Source of the DNA: Paenibacillus sp. FSL K6-1096
GTDB lineage: Bacteria; Bacillota; Bacilli; Paenibacillales; Paenibacillaceae
Direction: 5' to 3'
DNA length: 64,000 nt
NCBI RefSeq assembly: GCF_037977055.1
Contig: NZ_CP150274.1
Span: forward strand, 1,798,001-1,862,000
In this document: one piece after another, positions 44,833-54,472 of the stretch
Layout of the letters: the number at the start of each line of letters is the position of its first letter
Numbering within the stretch: the stretch's first letter is position 1
Notes under the pieces: generated by a model
Seen by the model: only the letters and a program-made list of their open reading frames with translations
Told to the model about the DNA's origin: nothing
Databases searched by the model: none
Translations under genes and position numbers: made by a program

Positions 44833-45102
44833 TTAGCCGAAGGCCATGGCTACAAGGGAATTTAGCCCGACTACAGCAAAGCGCAATGCGACAATGGCAA
44901 TGATCGGGGAAATGTCAATGGTCCCAAAGAGCGGCGGAATAATCTTCCGGAACGGTGCAAGGAACGGCTCCACGAGCTTGCCCAGCAGTTCGCCGATAAA
45001 GTTCTCCCGCAGATTAGGCAGCCAGGACATGAGAATATACACTAGAATCATGTAGTAGTAGATTGTGAATAGGATGTTGATAATTGAAGATATTTCGTTC
45101 AA
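44833..45102 (-). CDS. ylmG: YggT-family membrane protein (YlmG)
   Basis: This 89-aa protein has two transmembrane helices (about 8-28 and 62-85) joined by LREN and EPFLAPFRKIIPP, the classic YggT motif. It starts with TTG and has GAGGTGATCAGG upstream. YggT proteins sit next to sepF in many genomes, and a role in division or osmotic response has been suggested. Confidence 0.92.
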   Translation of the reverse strand: MNEISSIINILFTIYYYMILVYILMSWLPNLRENFIGELLGKLVEPFLAPFRKIIPPLFGTIDISPIIAIVALRFAVVGLNSLVAMAFG

Positions 45103-45109
45103 AGCCTGA

Positions 45110-45553
45110 TCACCTCATTTTGTTGTAATCTTGTTCGTCGCTCAGGATCTCTGTAATGGAGCCTTGAATCTCTACAGTGTCCGGGGTGCACATAAATATA
45201 TTGCCCCCAATTTTGGATATTCCTCCACCAAGCGCATAGACTGTTCCGCTCAGAAAATCGATAATCCGCATCGCCTGGTCATTGCGCACCCGCTGCAGGT
45301 TGATAACAACAGTACGGTGGGAACGCAGGTGGTCGGCAATCTCCTGGGCCTCGTCATACGAACGCGGCTCATAGAGCACTACCTTAACATTCTTCTGGGA
45401 ATGGATGCTGACGACGTTGCTCCGCTGATTTTTGCGCGTTTCTACAGGGGCGGGCTCGTATTCATCCTCATCCCGGGATATCTGCTCCCGTTCCACAATC
45501 TCCTCTTCCTCCTGCAAGCCCAAGAAACTCATAAACCGGTTCATCACGCCCAT
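45110..45553 (-). CDS. sepF: SepF, FtsZ-binding division protein
   Basis: SepF anchors and bundles FtsZ filaments. The 147-aa protein begins with the membrane-binding amphipathic helix [13 protein letters not shown], followed by an acidic linker. The SepF core follows: [54 protein letters not shown]. The ATG at 45551-45553 has GAGGAGGGAG upstream; the gene overlaps the yggS stop by one base. Confidence 0.95.
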   Translation of the reverse strand: MGVMNRFMSFLGLQEEEEIVEREQISRDEDEYEPAPVETRKNQRSNVVSIHSQKNVKVVLYEPRSYDEAQEIADHLRSHRTVVINLQRVRNDQAMRIIDFLSGTVYALGGGISKIGGNIFMCTPDTVEIQGSITEILSDEQDYNKMR

Positions 45554-46248
45554 CAATCTCCCTCCTCGTGACCTACTAATACCGTTCCCAGACGCACCCG
45601 GGTGGCCCCTTCCTGAATTGCCACTTCAAAGTCGTTCGACATGCCCATCGACAGCTCCCGGATCGGCTCCGGGGTCAGGCCCAGCTGATTGAGGCGGTCC
45701 CGGAGCAGGCGCAGTCCGCGGAATACCGGGCGGGTCGCCTCAGGGTCTTCCTCGTGAGGGGCCATGGTCATCAGTCCGATGACCTTCACGCGGCTCAGCG
45801 GGGCAATCTCCCGCAGGAACTCTTCCACCGCTTCCGGCGCCAGGCCAAACTTCGTGTCCTCTCCGGAAATATTCACCTGCAGAAATACCTTCACATCCAG
45901 CCCGGCGGCATCCGCCTTCTTGTGCAGCTCCCGGGCCAGCGATAACCGGTCCAGGGAGTGGATATATTGAAATTTACCGATAACGTCCTTGACCTTGTTG
46001 GTTTGCAGATGCCCGATGAAATGCCAGGTTCCTCGGTCGCCGAGCGCTTTCCATTTGGGCTCGGCATCCTGCCAGCGGCTTTCAGCGATCTCGGTCAGTC
46101 CGGCTTCCAGACATGCGGCAACCGTATTCAGCGATACGTACTTCGTAACCGCAATCACCTTGACTTCACTTACATCCCGGCCGCTGGCTGCACAGGCTTG
46201 TGCAACACGTTCCAAGACAATGGCTTTTCTCTCCTGTAGTGAGGCCAA
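45553..46248 (-). CDS. yggS: YggS-family PLP homeostasis protein
   Basis: This single-domain PLP-binding barrel keeps free PLP and related vitamers balanced. The PLP Lys is in VIAVTKYVS near residue 36, with [44 protein letters not shown] and [14 protein letters not shown] motifs. TTG at 46246-46248 was chosen (GGAG eight bases upstream, 231 aa). The TTG two codons earlier overlaps the pgeF stop but is only two bases from GGAGAG. Also known as ylmE. Confidence 0.93.
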   Translation of the reverse strand: MASLQERKAIVLERVAQACAASGRDVSEVKVIAVTKYVSLNTVAACLEAGLTEIAESRWQDAEPKWKALGDRGTWHFIGHLQTNKVKDVIGKFQYIHSLDRLSLARELHKKADAAGLDVKVFLQVNISGEDTKFGLAPEAVEEFLREIAPLSRVKVIGLMTMAPHEEDPEATRPVFRGLRLLRDRLNQLGLTPEPIRELSMGMSNDFEVAIQEGATRVRLGTVLVGHEEGD

Positions 46249-46250
46249 AT

Positions 46251-47108
46251 TCAACTCTCCTTTATTCCAATCCAGCTCGTCATTCTTCCGGTAACCCCAT
46301 TCTCCTTCCGGTAGGAGAAGAACTGATCACTGTTACAGCTTGTACACCAAGTTGTACATTCGATATGAATCGGCAATATTCCTGCTTTTATCATAATGCG
46401 TTGGTTCATTTCTTTCAAGTTCAGCATATATTTGCTGCTGTCCTTCGCCGAGCGGCTATATAATTCCTGCGCCCCTGCCTCCGTGCCCGGCAGCTTCAGC
46501 TCTGTCTCCATCCGGCGGACATGATCCATTACGTAATCGTCCACCTCGTAACAGCATTCACCAATAGAAGGTCCTATTGCTGCTCTTATCTCCTCCGGAC
46601 GGGTTCCATAGACCTGTTCCATCTTCTGCACCATCGCTGCCGCTATCCCGGCTACGGTCCCTTTCCAGCCCGCATGGGCCAGACCAACCGCCTGATGCAC
46701 CGGATCATAGAAGAACAGCGGAACACAGTCGGCATAAAAGGAGGTCAGCAGCACTCCCGGCACACTGGTCAGCAGCCCGTCTGTCGCCTGAAAGGCGGAA
46801 GTGCGGTCCAGACTGCCTCTGCCGCGGTCCTGCTCTGTAATTACCGCTATATCTATACCGTGGGTCTGCTCCCCGCAGGTCCAGTCCTCCAGCCGGAAGC
46901 CAAGGCTTGCAGCCAGCAGCCTCCGGTTACTGAGCACATCCTCCGGATCATCGCCGACATGGAAGGCGCAATTGAAGCTGTCATACGGCTGTTTCCCTGT
47001 GCCGCCTGTTCTGCCCGTAAACCCGGCTGTTATCTGACCGTACGGCTCCCGCCACGGCTCCAGGTGCAGCAGCGCAGGTACGGATTCACTTTTCATAAAC
47101 GGTTCCAT
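46251..47108 (-). CDS. pgeF: peptidoglycan editing factor / laccase-domain purine nucleoside phosphorylase
   Basis: The 285-aa YlmD/YfiH-family protein has ITAGFTGRTGGTG near the start and WTCGEQTHGIDIAVI. Its metal/substrate motifs are YADCVPLFFYDP and GLAHAGWKGTVAGIAAAMV, followed by IGPSIGECCYEV. Homologues phosphorolyse purine nucleosides and affect peptidoglycan fidelity. The ATG at 47106-47108 with GGAGG seven bases upstream was chosen. The longer open frame to 47240 runs through a dispersed repeat and is not coding. Confidence 0.92.
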   Translation of the reverse strand: MEPFMKSESVPALLHLEPWREPYGQITAGFTGRTGGTGKQPYDSFNCAFHVGDDPEDVLSNRRLLAASLGFRLEDWTCGEQTHGIDIAVITEQDRGRGSLDRTSAFQATDGLLTSVPGVLLTSFYADCVPLFFYDPVHQAVGLAHAGWKGTVAGIAAAMVQKMEQVYGTRPEEIRAAIGPSIGECCYEVDDYVMDHVRRMETELKLPGTEAGAQELYSRSAKDSSKYMLNLKEMNQRIMIKAGILPIHIECTTWCTSCNSDQFFSYRKENGVTGRMTSWIGIKES

Positions 47109-47157
47109 TTCTTCACCTCCGTCTAAGTGTAACATAAACTCTACCCCACAAACTCTT

Positions 47158-47220
47158 CCCCACAAAGTGAAGTAACGCTTCGGAGTGAATTCAAGTACTT
47201 TGCGGGGGCCCCGAAAACAT
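47158..47220. repeat. 63-bp dispersed repeat, copy 1
   Basis: It begins CCCCACAAAGTG and ends GTACTTTGCGGGG-x-CCCC-x-AAAACAT. The ends are an imperfect inverted repeat (CCCCACAAAGTG versus TACTTTGCGGGG). A second copy lies at 50544-50606. A further half-copy CCCCACAAA is at 47143-47151. Confidence 0.75.
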
Positions 47221-47294
47221 TCCATAAAATGAAGCAGCACGCCGGTGTCTCAAACAAGTACTTAACCATTTAAGCAGAAAAAAGACGCACCCGG

Positions 47295-47606
47295 TCAATA
47301 AGTGCGCCGTTCACTGCGGTCCGGACGTTCGAGATACATCAGCTCCCGCTCCTCCTGTCCTTGAGCGCTGCGGGGCTCCTCCAGCTTCACAAGCACAACA
47401 TCTGCTCCGATCTTGACGATGTTCCGCCACGGGATGACGAGATCAGTACCGCCGCCGAACAGGCCCATGAACCTTGTGTAGCCCGGCACGATCACGGCAT
47501 CAATCACTCCCCTGCGCAGATCGAGCTCCAGATCACTGATCTGGCCAAGCCGCTTGCCGTCCACAATATTGATAACATCCTTGGTCTGGAAATCGGAGAT
47601 TTTCAT
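47295..47606 (-). CDS. ylmC: YlmC/YmxH-family PRC-barrel sporulation protein
   Basis: The 103-aa PRC-barrel protein reads MKISDFQTKDVINI, GKRLGQISDLELDL, then MGLFGGGTDLVIPWRNIVKIG, the family signature. It usually sits after sigG, as here. The ATG at 47604-47606 has GGGGAG four bases upstream. An in-frame ATG at 47639 with GGTGG upstream would add 11 residues and is a real alternative. The function is poorly known; the family is linked to sporulation by occurrence. Confidence 0.88.
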   Translation of the reverse strand: MKISDFQTKDVINIVDGKRLGQISDLELDLRRGVIDAVIVPGYTRFMGLFGGGTDLVIPWRNIVKIGADVVLVKLEEPRSAQGQEERELMYLERPDRSERRTY

Positions 47607-47805
47607 TTTTCTCCCCGTTCCCGCCGCCTCTTCATTCATCCTGCCACCCCTGTACATTCAGACCTATAGCTCAGTATATGTCCCCAAGGCTTGGCCGCAT
47701 GACTCTATTTCCACGGTGACAGAGCGCTTCCTTACATACAAAAGGATATCCCGGACAGCCGCTGCTGCCGCCCTCCGGAATATCCTGGTCATCTGCTGTG
47801 TGGGT

Positions 47806-48588
47806 TTAGGACTTCACATGCTTCTGCATCTGCTGAATCGCCGACTTCTCCAGCCGTGAGACCTGGGCCTGGGAGATGCCAATCTCGTCAGCGACCTCCA
47901 TCTGCGTCTTGCCTTCGAAGAACCGCATCGATAGAATGCGCTTCTCGCGCTGTCCCAGCCGCTGCATCGCCTCCCGGAGGGCAATCTCTTCAATCCAGGA
48001 GACATCCTTGTTCTTGTCGTCGCTGATCTGGTCCATCACATAGATCGGGTCCCCGCCGTCATGATAGATCGGCTCGAACAGGGATACCGGGTCCTGGATC
48101 GCATCAAGGGCGAAGACCACATCCTCTTTCGGAACGCCAAGCGCCTCGGAAATCTCAAAGATCGTCGGTTCGCGCGAATTCTGGTTTGTCAGACTGTCCC
48201 TTACCTGCAGCGCCTTATAGGCAATGTCCCGGAGGGACCGCGATACCCGGATCGGATTGTTATCCCGCAGGTAGCGGCGGATCTCCCCGATGATCATCGG
48301 GACCGCATAGGTGGAGAACTTGACATTCTGCGATAAGTCAAAATTATCGATGGCTTTCATGAGTCCGATGCAGCCTACCTGAAACAGATCATCCACGAAC
48401 TCTCCACGATTGTTGAACCTTTGAATGACGCTCAGCACCAGCCTAAGGTTGCCGTTAACCAATTTCTCTCTGGCGGATCGCTCGCCCTGCTGCTGCAGCG
48501 AAGTGAACAATGCCCGCATCTCCACGTTCGTGAGAACCGGCAGCTTGGCGGTGTCCACACCGCAAATCTCGACTTTATTTCGGGTCAT
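47806..48588 (-). CDS. sigG: sporulation sigma factor SigmaG (late forespore)
   Basis: The 260-aa length equals that of Bacillus subtilis SigG. The N-terminus MTRNKVEICGVDTAKLPVL carries the anti-sigma-binding region with CsfB-sensitive Asn. Sigma region 2 is VLSVIQRFNNRGEFVDDLFQVGCIGLMKAIDNFD and region 4.2 is TQMEVADEIGISQAQVSRLEKSA. The ATG at 48586-48588 has GGGAGG nine bases upstream. It follows sigE, as in all spore formers. Confidence 0.97.
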   Translation of the reverse strand: MTRNKVEICGVDTAKLPVLTNVEMRALFTSLQQQGERSAREKLVNGNLRLVLSVIQRFNNRGEFVDDLFQVGCIGLMKAIDNFDLSQNVKFSTYAVPMIIGEIRRYLRDNNPIRVSRSLRDIAYKALQVRDSLTNQNSREPTIFEISEALGVPKEDVVFALDAIQDPVSLFEPIYHDGGDPIYVMDQISDDKNKDVSWIEEIALREAMQRLGQREKRILSMRFFEGKTQMEVADEIGISQAQVSRLEKSAIQQMQKHVKS

Positions 48589-48668
48589 GATGATTAACCT
48601 CCCAAGGAGAAACATTACTGTACATTATCTCCCCGGCAGGCCATTTTATTCCTCAGCTTTCCCCTCAC

Positions 48669-49388
48669 CTACACCATCTTGTTGAACTCCTTACGCAGCC
48701 GCTTGATAATTCTTTTTTCCAGACGCGAAATATAGGATTGGGAGATGCCGAGCAAATCGGCTACATCCTTTTGCGTTTTTTCTTCCCCGCCGCGCAGGCC
48801 GAATCTCAGCTCCATGATGAGCCGTTCCCTTTCGCTGAGCTTCTCCAGCGCCTTCTGCAGCAGCTTGCGGTCGACCTGCTCCTCGATGTTGCGGTAGATG
48901 GTGTCGTTCTCCGTGCCCAGTACATCCGAGAGCAGCAGCTCATTGCCGTCCCAGTCAATATTCAGCGGTTCATCAAAGGAAACCTCGCTCCTGGTCTTGC
49001 TGTTGCGCCGCAGGTACATCAGGATTTCGTTCTCGATGCAGCGTGAAGCGTAAGTGGCGAGTTTGATTTTTTTCTCGGGATCAAAGGTGTTGACCGCCTT
49101 AATGAGTCCGATGGCGCCAATCGACACCAGGTCCTCGATGTTGATGCCGGTGTTCTCGAATTTCCGGGCGATATAGACCACCAGCCGCAGATTGCGCTCA
49201 ATCAGCATGGCCCGGACGGCCGCATCGCCGCTGGAGAGCCGCTGGAGCAGGAATTCCTCTTCCTCCCGCGTCAGCGGGGGCGGCAGCGCCTCACTCCCGC
49301 CGATATAATAGATTTCCTGGCTCTTAAGTCCCAGCAGAAACAGCATCCGGTAATACTGCAGTTGCAGCACAAGCTTGAATTTGACCAT
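48669..49388 (-). CDS. sigE: sporulation sigma factor SigmaE precursor (early mother cell)
   Basis: This 239-aa pro-sigma factor has an N-terminal prosequence of about 28 residues with a hydrophobic/amphipathic stretch ([21 protein letters not shown]), removed by SpoIIGA at the septum. Region 2 is [35 protein letters not shown], and region 4.2 is [22 protein letters not shown]. It lies 11 bp after spoIIGA, forming the spoIIG operon. Confidence 0.97.
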   Translation of the reverse strand: MVKFKLVLQLQYYRMLFLLGLKSQEIYYIGGSEALPPPLTREEEEFLLQRLSSGDAAVRAMLIERNLRLVVYIARKFENTGINIEDLVSIGAIGLIKAVNTFDPEKKIKLATYASRCIENEILMYLRRNSKTRSEVSFDEPLNIDWDGNELLLSDVLGTENDTIYRNIEEQVDRKLLQKALEKLSERERLIMELRFGLRGGEEKTQKDVADLLGISQSYISRLEKRIIKRLRKEFNKMV

Positions 49389-49399
49389 TATTGTTCCTC

Positions 49400-50374
49400 C
49401 TATATGTTACTTACCTCAACCTTCTCAGCCGCCGCTTCTGCAGCGCTCTCCCTCCGGGTCAGATCAGGATGAATGACTGCCCGGTACGCGCCGTCTCCCG
49501 CCAATGTTCCGCCGTCCAGCCCGATAAGCACTCTGGTATGGCAGAAGGTGTCACCGCCAAGCCTGATGCTCACGCTATCCGGCTTCAGCGCGAGCATGAA
49601 GGAGGCTGCGCGGTTCACCCCCCTGTACGGCACCAGCCGTATTCTGTCCTGCCAGGCGAATGACTGCCCGTCCGTCTCCAGAACAAGTGCATCTGCAGCT
49701 GTCTGGGTCAGTCTCCCTTTCCAGGAGGCCGGCAGGTGGTTCTCCCACAGGGAAGCCTCCATCACCATGACCGGCATCCTCGTCAGCGGATCGCTCAGCC
49801 GGTTGCCGGTGTCCAGCAGTCCCGGGCAGGTAACGCTCACGCCGTCAATCTCCACGGTGACTTCACCAATGTAGGTATCCAGCTGTTCTCTGTGCCTGCG
49901 GGAAGCAACCATCCGCCGGAAGAGCAGCAGCACCAGGGGGAGCAGGGCAAGCACGAACCAGAAGCCGATCTTCAGGCGGTGAGCTTGGCCTCCCGAAGAG
50001 GTAAAGATCATGCCGTTCCAGATGTCGCCGGAGCTTTGCAGCAAGTAATGAGCGCCTATGATCCCTCCCGCTGCCGCAAAATTAATCATATAGAATGCCC
50101 CGAATGCACGGAGATAGCTTTGCAGACTTCTGAAGCCGAAGGCTATCCACAGCATCAATACCGACAACCCGAACTTAATAAGAAAGGTGTACATAAAGGA
50201 AAGCTCTGGTACAAACATCATGACAACATAGAGCGCACCCGTCAGTGCGGACAGAGCCAGGCGCCACCAGGCCACCTTTTGCTTGACCAGCCAGCTTGTC
50301 AGCCATAGCAGGACTCCGTCGATTAGCAGATTGGCGGCAAAGATCAAATCAATATACACTACCAATGCGTTCAC
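49400..50374 (-). CDS. spoIIGA: SpoIIGA, pro-SigmaE processing peptidase
   Basis: This membrane aspartic peptidase activates SigmaE after a forespore signal. The 324-aa protein has five N-terminal transmembrane helices in the first 160 residues and a cytoplasmic retropepsin-like domain. Its catalytic Asp is in [20 protein letters not shown] near residue 185. The start is GTG (50372-50374) with a weak ribosome site, so the start is moderately sure. A promoter with the 22-bp spacing known for spoIIG lies about 65 bp upstream. Confidence 0.95.
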   Translation of the reverse strand: MNALVVYIDLIFAANLLIDGVLLWLTSWLVKQKVAWWRLALSALTGALYVVMMFVPELSFMYTFLIKFGLSVLMLWIAFGFRSLQSYLRAFGAFYMINFAAAGGIIGAHYLLQSSGDIWNGMIFTSSGGQAHRLKIGFWFVLALLPLVLLLFRRMVASRRHREQLDTYIGEVTVEIDGVSVTCPGLLDTGNRLSDPLTRMPVMVMEASLWENHLPASWKGRLTQTAADALVLETDGQSFAWQDRIRLVPYRGVNRAASFMLALKPDSVSIRLGGDTFCHTRVLIGLDGGTLAGDGAYRAVIHPDLTRRESAAEAAAEKVEVSNI

Positions 50375-50439
50375 CTGCCTGCAAGCGAAAGCTCTGTCCG
50401 GAGGCCGGGGTGCAGGCTCTCTTTTTAGACGATAAGATT

Positions 50440-50473
50440 AGTATAGAAACTCCTGCATTCAAAGTCTGTCTAA
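50440..50473 (-). promoter_or_regulatory. possible Spo0A-dependent spoIIG promoter
   Basis: On the minus strand TTAGAC (50468-50473) and TATACT (50440-50445) are 22 bp apart, the unusual spacing known for the Bacillus subtilis spoIIG promoter. TTAGACA overlapping the -35 differs from the reverse 0A box TTCGACA by one base. Confidence 0.45.
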
Positions 50474-50543
50474 ACATGGGAGGCGTTCCTGCGGTTTTTT
50501 TGTCGGTTTATGGGCTGATGGAGGATGCTTACATAGAAAATAA

Positions 50544-50606
50544 CCCCACAAAGTGGAGCTTTAGCGTAGGTGATGACTCAGGTACTTTGCGGGGACCCCA
50601 AAACAT
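50544..50606. repeat. 63-bp dispersed repeat, copy 2
   Basis: It has the same ends and length as the copy at 47158-47220 (CCCCACAAAGTG...GTACTTTGCGGGG-x-CCCC-x-AAAACAT), while the middle 25 bases are diverged. It lies between spoIIGA and the Rpn-type nuclease gene. Confidence 0.75.
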
Positions 50607-50620
50607 ATAAATTCACCTAC

Positions 50621-50647
50621 AAAAAAAGCCAGCCCGGAAAGGCTGAC
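50621..50647 (-). terminator. terminator of the Rpn-type gene
   Basis: GTCAGCC...GGCTGGC (50641-50647 with 50628-50634) is followed on the minus strand by TTTTTTT. Confidence 0.85.
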
Positions 50648-50666
50648 TTCAACTTGGAAAAGGTTG

Positions 50667-51539
50667 TCATGTCATAGATTTCAATTCTTCTTCGGTTAGC
50701 CCGGTCGCCTGCTGGACAGACGCAATATCCAATCCCATACTCAATAGATTCCGGGCGATCTCCCGCTTAGCTTCAAGCTGGCCTTCAGCTTTTCCTTTAT
50801 CTTTTCCCTCTGCCAATCCTTTGGCGAACCCTTCCCGCTGCGCACCGTCCCGCTGAGATGCTTCATCGAGCAGGAATTTCTGGCGGTCCTCATACTTCCG
50901 GCGGGCTTCCGAATCCTGACTCAGAAATTCAAGGGTCTCCATGGCTTTCCTCAACGCCGGCTCGTTCATCTGCAACACCTCCCAATCTGAGTAGTGAACC
51001 CCCTTCAAAAACAGCAGCCAGTTAACCAGACCGCCCTCGCCGGGAATAACCGGCTGGTTCAGCTTGGGCAGCTCCAGGAAATGGATCTCAATATCGTCTG
51101 TGAGCGGCGCTCCGGTCACGTCCTCCCGCAAATGAAATACACTGTGCGTATGTTCATTGGGCAATACCTTGTAATTCAGGATATTGATTGTCACGCATTT
51201 CTTGAGATCAGCATATTTGCCGCTGACCTGAAGCTGGCCGGCATAGCGCTTACTCCAGTAATATAATGTGCGTTTCTCTATATCATATTTGTTGAACAGC
51301 TGCATTTCAATATTGATCAGCTTGCCGCCGGCAGTCTTCGCCCAGATATCAAATATCGCCTGCTTATCCAGCGGGTCATCCTTGTCCGTATACGGGTTAA
51401 GCAACTCTACCTCTTCAAGCGGCGGATCGCCGGCATCCATGAAGATCCGGTTCAGAAAAGCCAGCAGCACATCCTTATTGCTCTCGCTGGCAAAAATCCG
51501 CTTAAACACAAAATCCACCCGGGGGTCCAGCAATTCCAT
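50667..51539 (-). CDS. Rpn-family PD-(D/E)XK recombination-promoting nuclease / putative transposase
   Basis: The 290-aa protein begins MELLDPRVDFVFKRIFASE. The nuclease core is IFDIWAKTAGGKLINIEMQL (Asp then Glu-x-Gln, the PD-(D/E)XK pattern), followed by RTLYYWSKRYAGQL and HFLELPKL. The C-terminus is a Lys/Glu/Gly repeat-like helix (EGFAKGLAEGKDKGKAEGQ) and a helical end LDIASVQQATGLTEEEL. This is the layout of Rpn/YhgA-like proteins, which promote RecA-independent recombination and occur in many genomic copies. The ATG at 51537-51539 has GGAG eight bases upstream. It splits the ftsZ-spoIIGA junction. Confidence 0.9.
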   Translation of the reverse strand: MELLDPRVDFVFKRIFASESNKDVLLAFLNRIFMDAGDPPLEEVELLNPYTDKDDPLDKQAIFDIWAKTAGGKLINIEMQLFNKYDIEKRTLYYWSKRYAGQLQVSGKYADLKKCVTINILNYKVLPNEHTHSVFHLREDVTGAPLTDDIEIHFLELPKLNQPVIPGEGGLVNWLLFLKGVHYSDWEVLQMNEPALRKAMETLEFLSQDSEARRKYEDRQKFLLDEASQRDGAQREGFAKGLAEGKDKGKAEGQLEAKREIARNLLSMGLDIASVQQATGLTEEELKSMT

Positions 51540-51581
51540 GTCATCGTCTCCCGTTATCGTTATTATACTGCCTGAAAACAC

Positions 51582-51628
51582 AAAAAAACACCATACCCCG
51601 CAGATTATACGATCTGCAGGATACGGTG
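51582..51628 (-). terminator. terminator of ftsZ
   Basis: A long stem (CACCATACCCCGCAGAT with ATCTGCAGGATACGGTG, loop of 6) runs on the minus strand into TTTTTTTG. Confidence 0.9.
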
Positions 51629-51670
51629 CTTCCGTATACCATAAGTATAAGTCTAAATTATCAATACCGT

Positions 51671-52795
51671 CTAATCGTTGTTGCCGCGTGTGCGGTTACG
51701 CAGGAAGGTCGGAATATCCAGCTGATCAGAGCTTGTCTGGTTGCCGAATGGACGAAGGTTGGTGTTATTCTTGTCGGCAGCTGGTTCACTGCTGTTGCTG
51801 CTGTTGCCGGCCGCCGGACGGCGTACAGGCGCTACAGCAGGCTTGTGCTCGAAGCCGGTAGCAATAACGGTAACCTTGATCTCATCCTTCATGCTCTCTT
51901 CAATAATGGCCCCGAAGATCATGTTGACTTCAGGATCTGAAGCCGCAGTAACAATCTCAGCCGCTTCATTGACCTCATACAGGGAGAGATTGGAGCCGCC
52001 GGTAATATTCATAATGACACCGCGGGCCCCTTCAATCGAGGTCTCAAGCAGCGGGCTCATGATCGCTTTGCGGGCCGCTTCAGAGGCACGGTTCTCGCCG
52101 GTGGCAATCCCGATGCCCATCAGCGCAGAGCCGCGCTCCGTCATGATCGTCTTGACATCGGCGAAGTCAAGGTTAATCAGGCCGGGAACCTGAATCAGGT
52201 CAGAGATGCCTTGTACCGCCTGGCGGAGTACGTTGTCCGCTTCACGGAAGGCCTCCAGCATCGGAGTTTTCTTATCCACGATTTCAAGCAGCCGGTCATT
52301 CGGAATGACAATCAGCGTATCAACCTTTTCCTTCAGCGCTTCGATTCCGAGCTCTGCCTGGTTGGCACGTTTTCTGCCTTCAAAGGTGAACGGACGGGTA
52401 ACTACCCCTACGGTCAGCGCCCCGCACTCTCTGGCGATCTCGGCGATAACAGGCGCTGCGCCTGTACCGGTGCCGCCGCCCATTCCTGCGGTTACGAAGA
52501 CCATATCCGCACCCTTAAGCGTATTTGAGATCAGATCGCGGGATTCCTCTGCCGCCTTCTTGCCTACCTCAGGATTGGCGCCTGCACCAAGTCCGCGGGT
52601 CAGTTTATCCCCGATTTGTAATTTATGCTCCGATTTGGCCATGTGCAGCGCTTGGGCGTCTGTATTCACTGTGATGAACTCCACACCCTGAACGCCATTT
52701 TCGATCATCCGGTTCACAGCGTTGCTTCCGCCGCCGCCTACGCCGATGACCTTTATTTGCGCCAAGCTCTCCATTTCAAAATCAAATTCCAACAT
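51671..52795 (-). CDS. ftsZ: cell-division tubulin homologue FtsZ
   Basis: FtsZ polymerises with GTP into the division ring. The 374-aa protein has [17 protein letters not shown], the tubulin signature [18 protein letters not shown] near residue 105, the T7 loop [11 protein letters not shown] near residue 208, a Ser/Asn-rich linker, and the C-terminal peptide [10 protein letters not shown] that binds FtsA and SepF. GGAG lies 11 bases before the ATG. It follows ftsA by 64 bp and ends at a strong terminator. Confidence 0.98.
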   Translation of the reverse strand: MLEFDFEMESLAQIKVIGVGGGGSNAVNRMIENGVQGVEFITVNTDAQALHMAKSEHKLQIGDKLTRGLGAGANPEVGKKAAEESRDLISNTLKGADMVFVTAGMGGGTGTGAAPVIAEIARECGALTVGVVTRPFTFEGRKRANQAELGIEALKEKVDTLIVIPNDRLLEIVDKKTPMLEAFREADNVLRQAVQGISDLIQVPGLINLDFADVKTIMTERGSALMGIGIATGENRASEAARKAIMSPLLETSIEGARGVIMNITGGSNLSLYEVNEAAEIVTAASDPEVNMIFGAIIEESMKDEIKVTVIATGFEHKPAVAPVRRPAAGNSSNSSEPAADKNNTNLRPFGNQTSSDQLDIPTFLRNRTRGNND

Positions 52796-52859
52796 ATTGT
52801 TTCCATCTCCCCCTCGAGTAGTGCTTGGATGGCCAGTCCAAGTATATCTGGACCTACGC

Positions 52860-54122
52860 TTATATGAACTCGCTGAACATATTCTTCAGACGTTCCACCA
52901 GGCCAGGCTTCTTGGAAGTATCCTGTACCGGTGCTGCGCTCTGCTTGTTGCGGTTAACGTTCTTCTTGTTCGCGCTTGGTCCGCTGCTGCGTCCGCGGTA
53001 GCTGCGGACAACATGATGAAGAATGCCTACACCACCCGTGAAACCGGGGTCGCGGACTCCAATATAATCAGGCACGGCTATACGTACAGAGGCTGCAAGC
53101 TCCATCTGGGCGACCTTCAGTACACCCGGCATGGAGACTGTACCACCCGTAAGTATATACCCCCCCGGAAGCTCATTGTAACCTAGCCGTTTGACTTCCT
53201 GGCGGATCAGCTGGAAGATCTCCTGGACCCTCGGTTCAATAATTGCCGCCAGATCCTCCTGGTTGAATTCCTTCTCGACATTGCTGCCGATACGCAGAAC
53301 CTTGAAGACCACGTCAGATGCGGCATCGTCAATCCAGGCACAGCCGTATTTCAGCTTGACCTTCTCGGCCTGATCCGTAAGCGTACGGAGTCCGTATGCA
53401 ATATCATTGGTAACAAATTCTCCGCCGATCGGAATCGTGGAGGTCGCACTAAGGGAACCTTCCTCATATACAGCTATCGTTGCTTGTCCGGCACCAATAT
53501 CGACCAGAACAGCCCCCATCGATTTCTCATCTTTGGAGAGCGCTAATCCGCCGGCCCCGAGAGACATAAGAACAAGATCTTTAACCTTCAGACCTGATTT
53601 CTCCACACAGCGCAGCAGATTATGTATGGGTGTCTTGGCACCGGTAATGATCGTGGCTTCCACTTCAAGACGAACCCCGATCATTCCGCGCGGGTCCTGA
53701 ATGCCTTCAAGTCCGTCTACGATATACTGCTTGGCGACAACATCGATTACCTCGCGCTCCGGCGGCAGGGCAATGACCTCTGCAGCCTTGATGACACGGT
53801 CGATATCATCCTCGCCGATCTCTCGGTCCTCATTCTGGACGGCAACTACACCATGGCTGGATTGCAGGCCGATATGATTGCCGGATATCCCGACATACAC
53901 CTCGGATATTTGAATGCCGACCATCTGCTCCGCATGTTCCACAGCGCTTCTGATCGACTGCACAGTCTGATCGATGTCTACAATCGCACCCTTGCGTATT
54001 CCATCCGAATCTGCAGATCCGACGCCAATAATATTAAAGGTCCCACTAGTAACTTCCCCAATGATTGCCCGAACTTTGGATGTACCGATGTCCAAACTAA
54101 CAATGATGTCATTGTTGCTCAA
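52860..54122 (-). CDS. ftsA: cell-division actin homologue FtsA
   Basis: FtsA tethers FtsZ to the membrane. The 420-aa protein has the actin-fold phosphate 1 motif [16 protein letters not shown] near the start, [16 protein letters not shown] and the adenosine motif [16 protein letters not shown] disordered linker follows, and the C-terminal amphipathic helix [14 protein letters not shown]. It starts at TTG (54120-54122) with GGAGG 11 bases upstream. A SigmaH-like promoter lies about 90 bp upstream. Confidence 0.97.
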   Translation of the reverse strand: MSNNDIIVSLDIGTSKVRAIIGEVTSGTFNIIGVGSADSDGIRKGAIVDIDQTVQSIRSAVEHAEQMVGIQISEVYVGISGNHIGLQSSHGVVAVQNEDREIGEDDIDRVIKAAEVIALPPEREVIDVVAKQYIVDGLEGIQDPRGMIGVRLEVEATIITGAKTPIHNLLRCVEKSGLKVKDLVLMSLGAGGLALSKDEKSMGAVLVDIGAGQATIAVYEEGSLSATSTIPIGGEFVTNDIAYGLRTLTDQAEKVKLKYGCAWIDDAASDVVFKVLRIGSNVEKEFNQEDLAAIIEPRVQEIFQLIRQEVKRLGYNELPGGYILTGGTVSMPGVLKVAQMELAASVRIAVPDYIGVRDPGFTGGVGILHHVVRSYRGRSSGPSANKKNVNRNKQSAAPVQDTSKKPGLVERLKNMFSEFI

Positions 54123-54218
54123 GCCCTATGGCACCTCCTGTTATAATCATAATAAGTTGTGATAATAAATAGATATTAAGCATGAGTTACTCCCGGTCCC
54201 GGGAAACATCTTCTGTAC

Positions 54219-54247
54219 ATATTCAACGTCCCTAATCCTTTCCCTCT
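54219..54247 (-). promoter_or_regulatory. SigmaH-like promoter of ftsAZ
   Basis: On the minus strand AGAGGGAAA (54239-54247), 11 bp, then GTTGAATAT (54219-54227). The SigmaH pattern is RnAGGAwww-N11-12-RnnGAATww, so there is one mismatch. Bacillus subtilis ftsAZ is known to have a SigmaH promoter. The rest of the 350-bp ftsA-divIB gap is AT-rich and shows no gene. Confidence 0.55.
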
Positions 54248-54472
54248 TTTTTCAACAAATTTTTTGAGTGGAAGTATATGACAAGCTTTTCACATGCAGA
54301 TCCATGCCTTCAATCGGAAGCAGCAAGGCCTGGAGCTCCGTACGAAGAAATCAGGAGAAACAAGCGTTCTATCAGGGTTTCATCCCAAAAAATCCGCAGA
54401 AAAAAGAGGGAGATTGCTTCATGCCCGTAAAACTGATTGTAGCATTTTTTCCGCTCTATTAGTAGGGACTAT

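Noticed and set aside
47109..47240. N-terminal extension of pgeF
   Set aside because: It runs through the 63-bp dispersed repeat; the ATG at 47108 has GGAGG and gives the usual length.
54268..54462. Plus-strand small frames in the ftsA-divIB gap
   Set aside because: Poor ribosome sites and no motif; the gap fits a regulatory region with the ftsA promoter.
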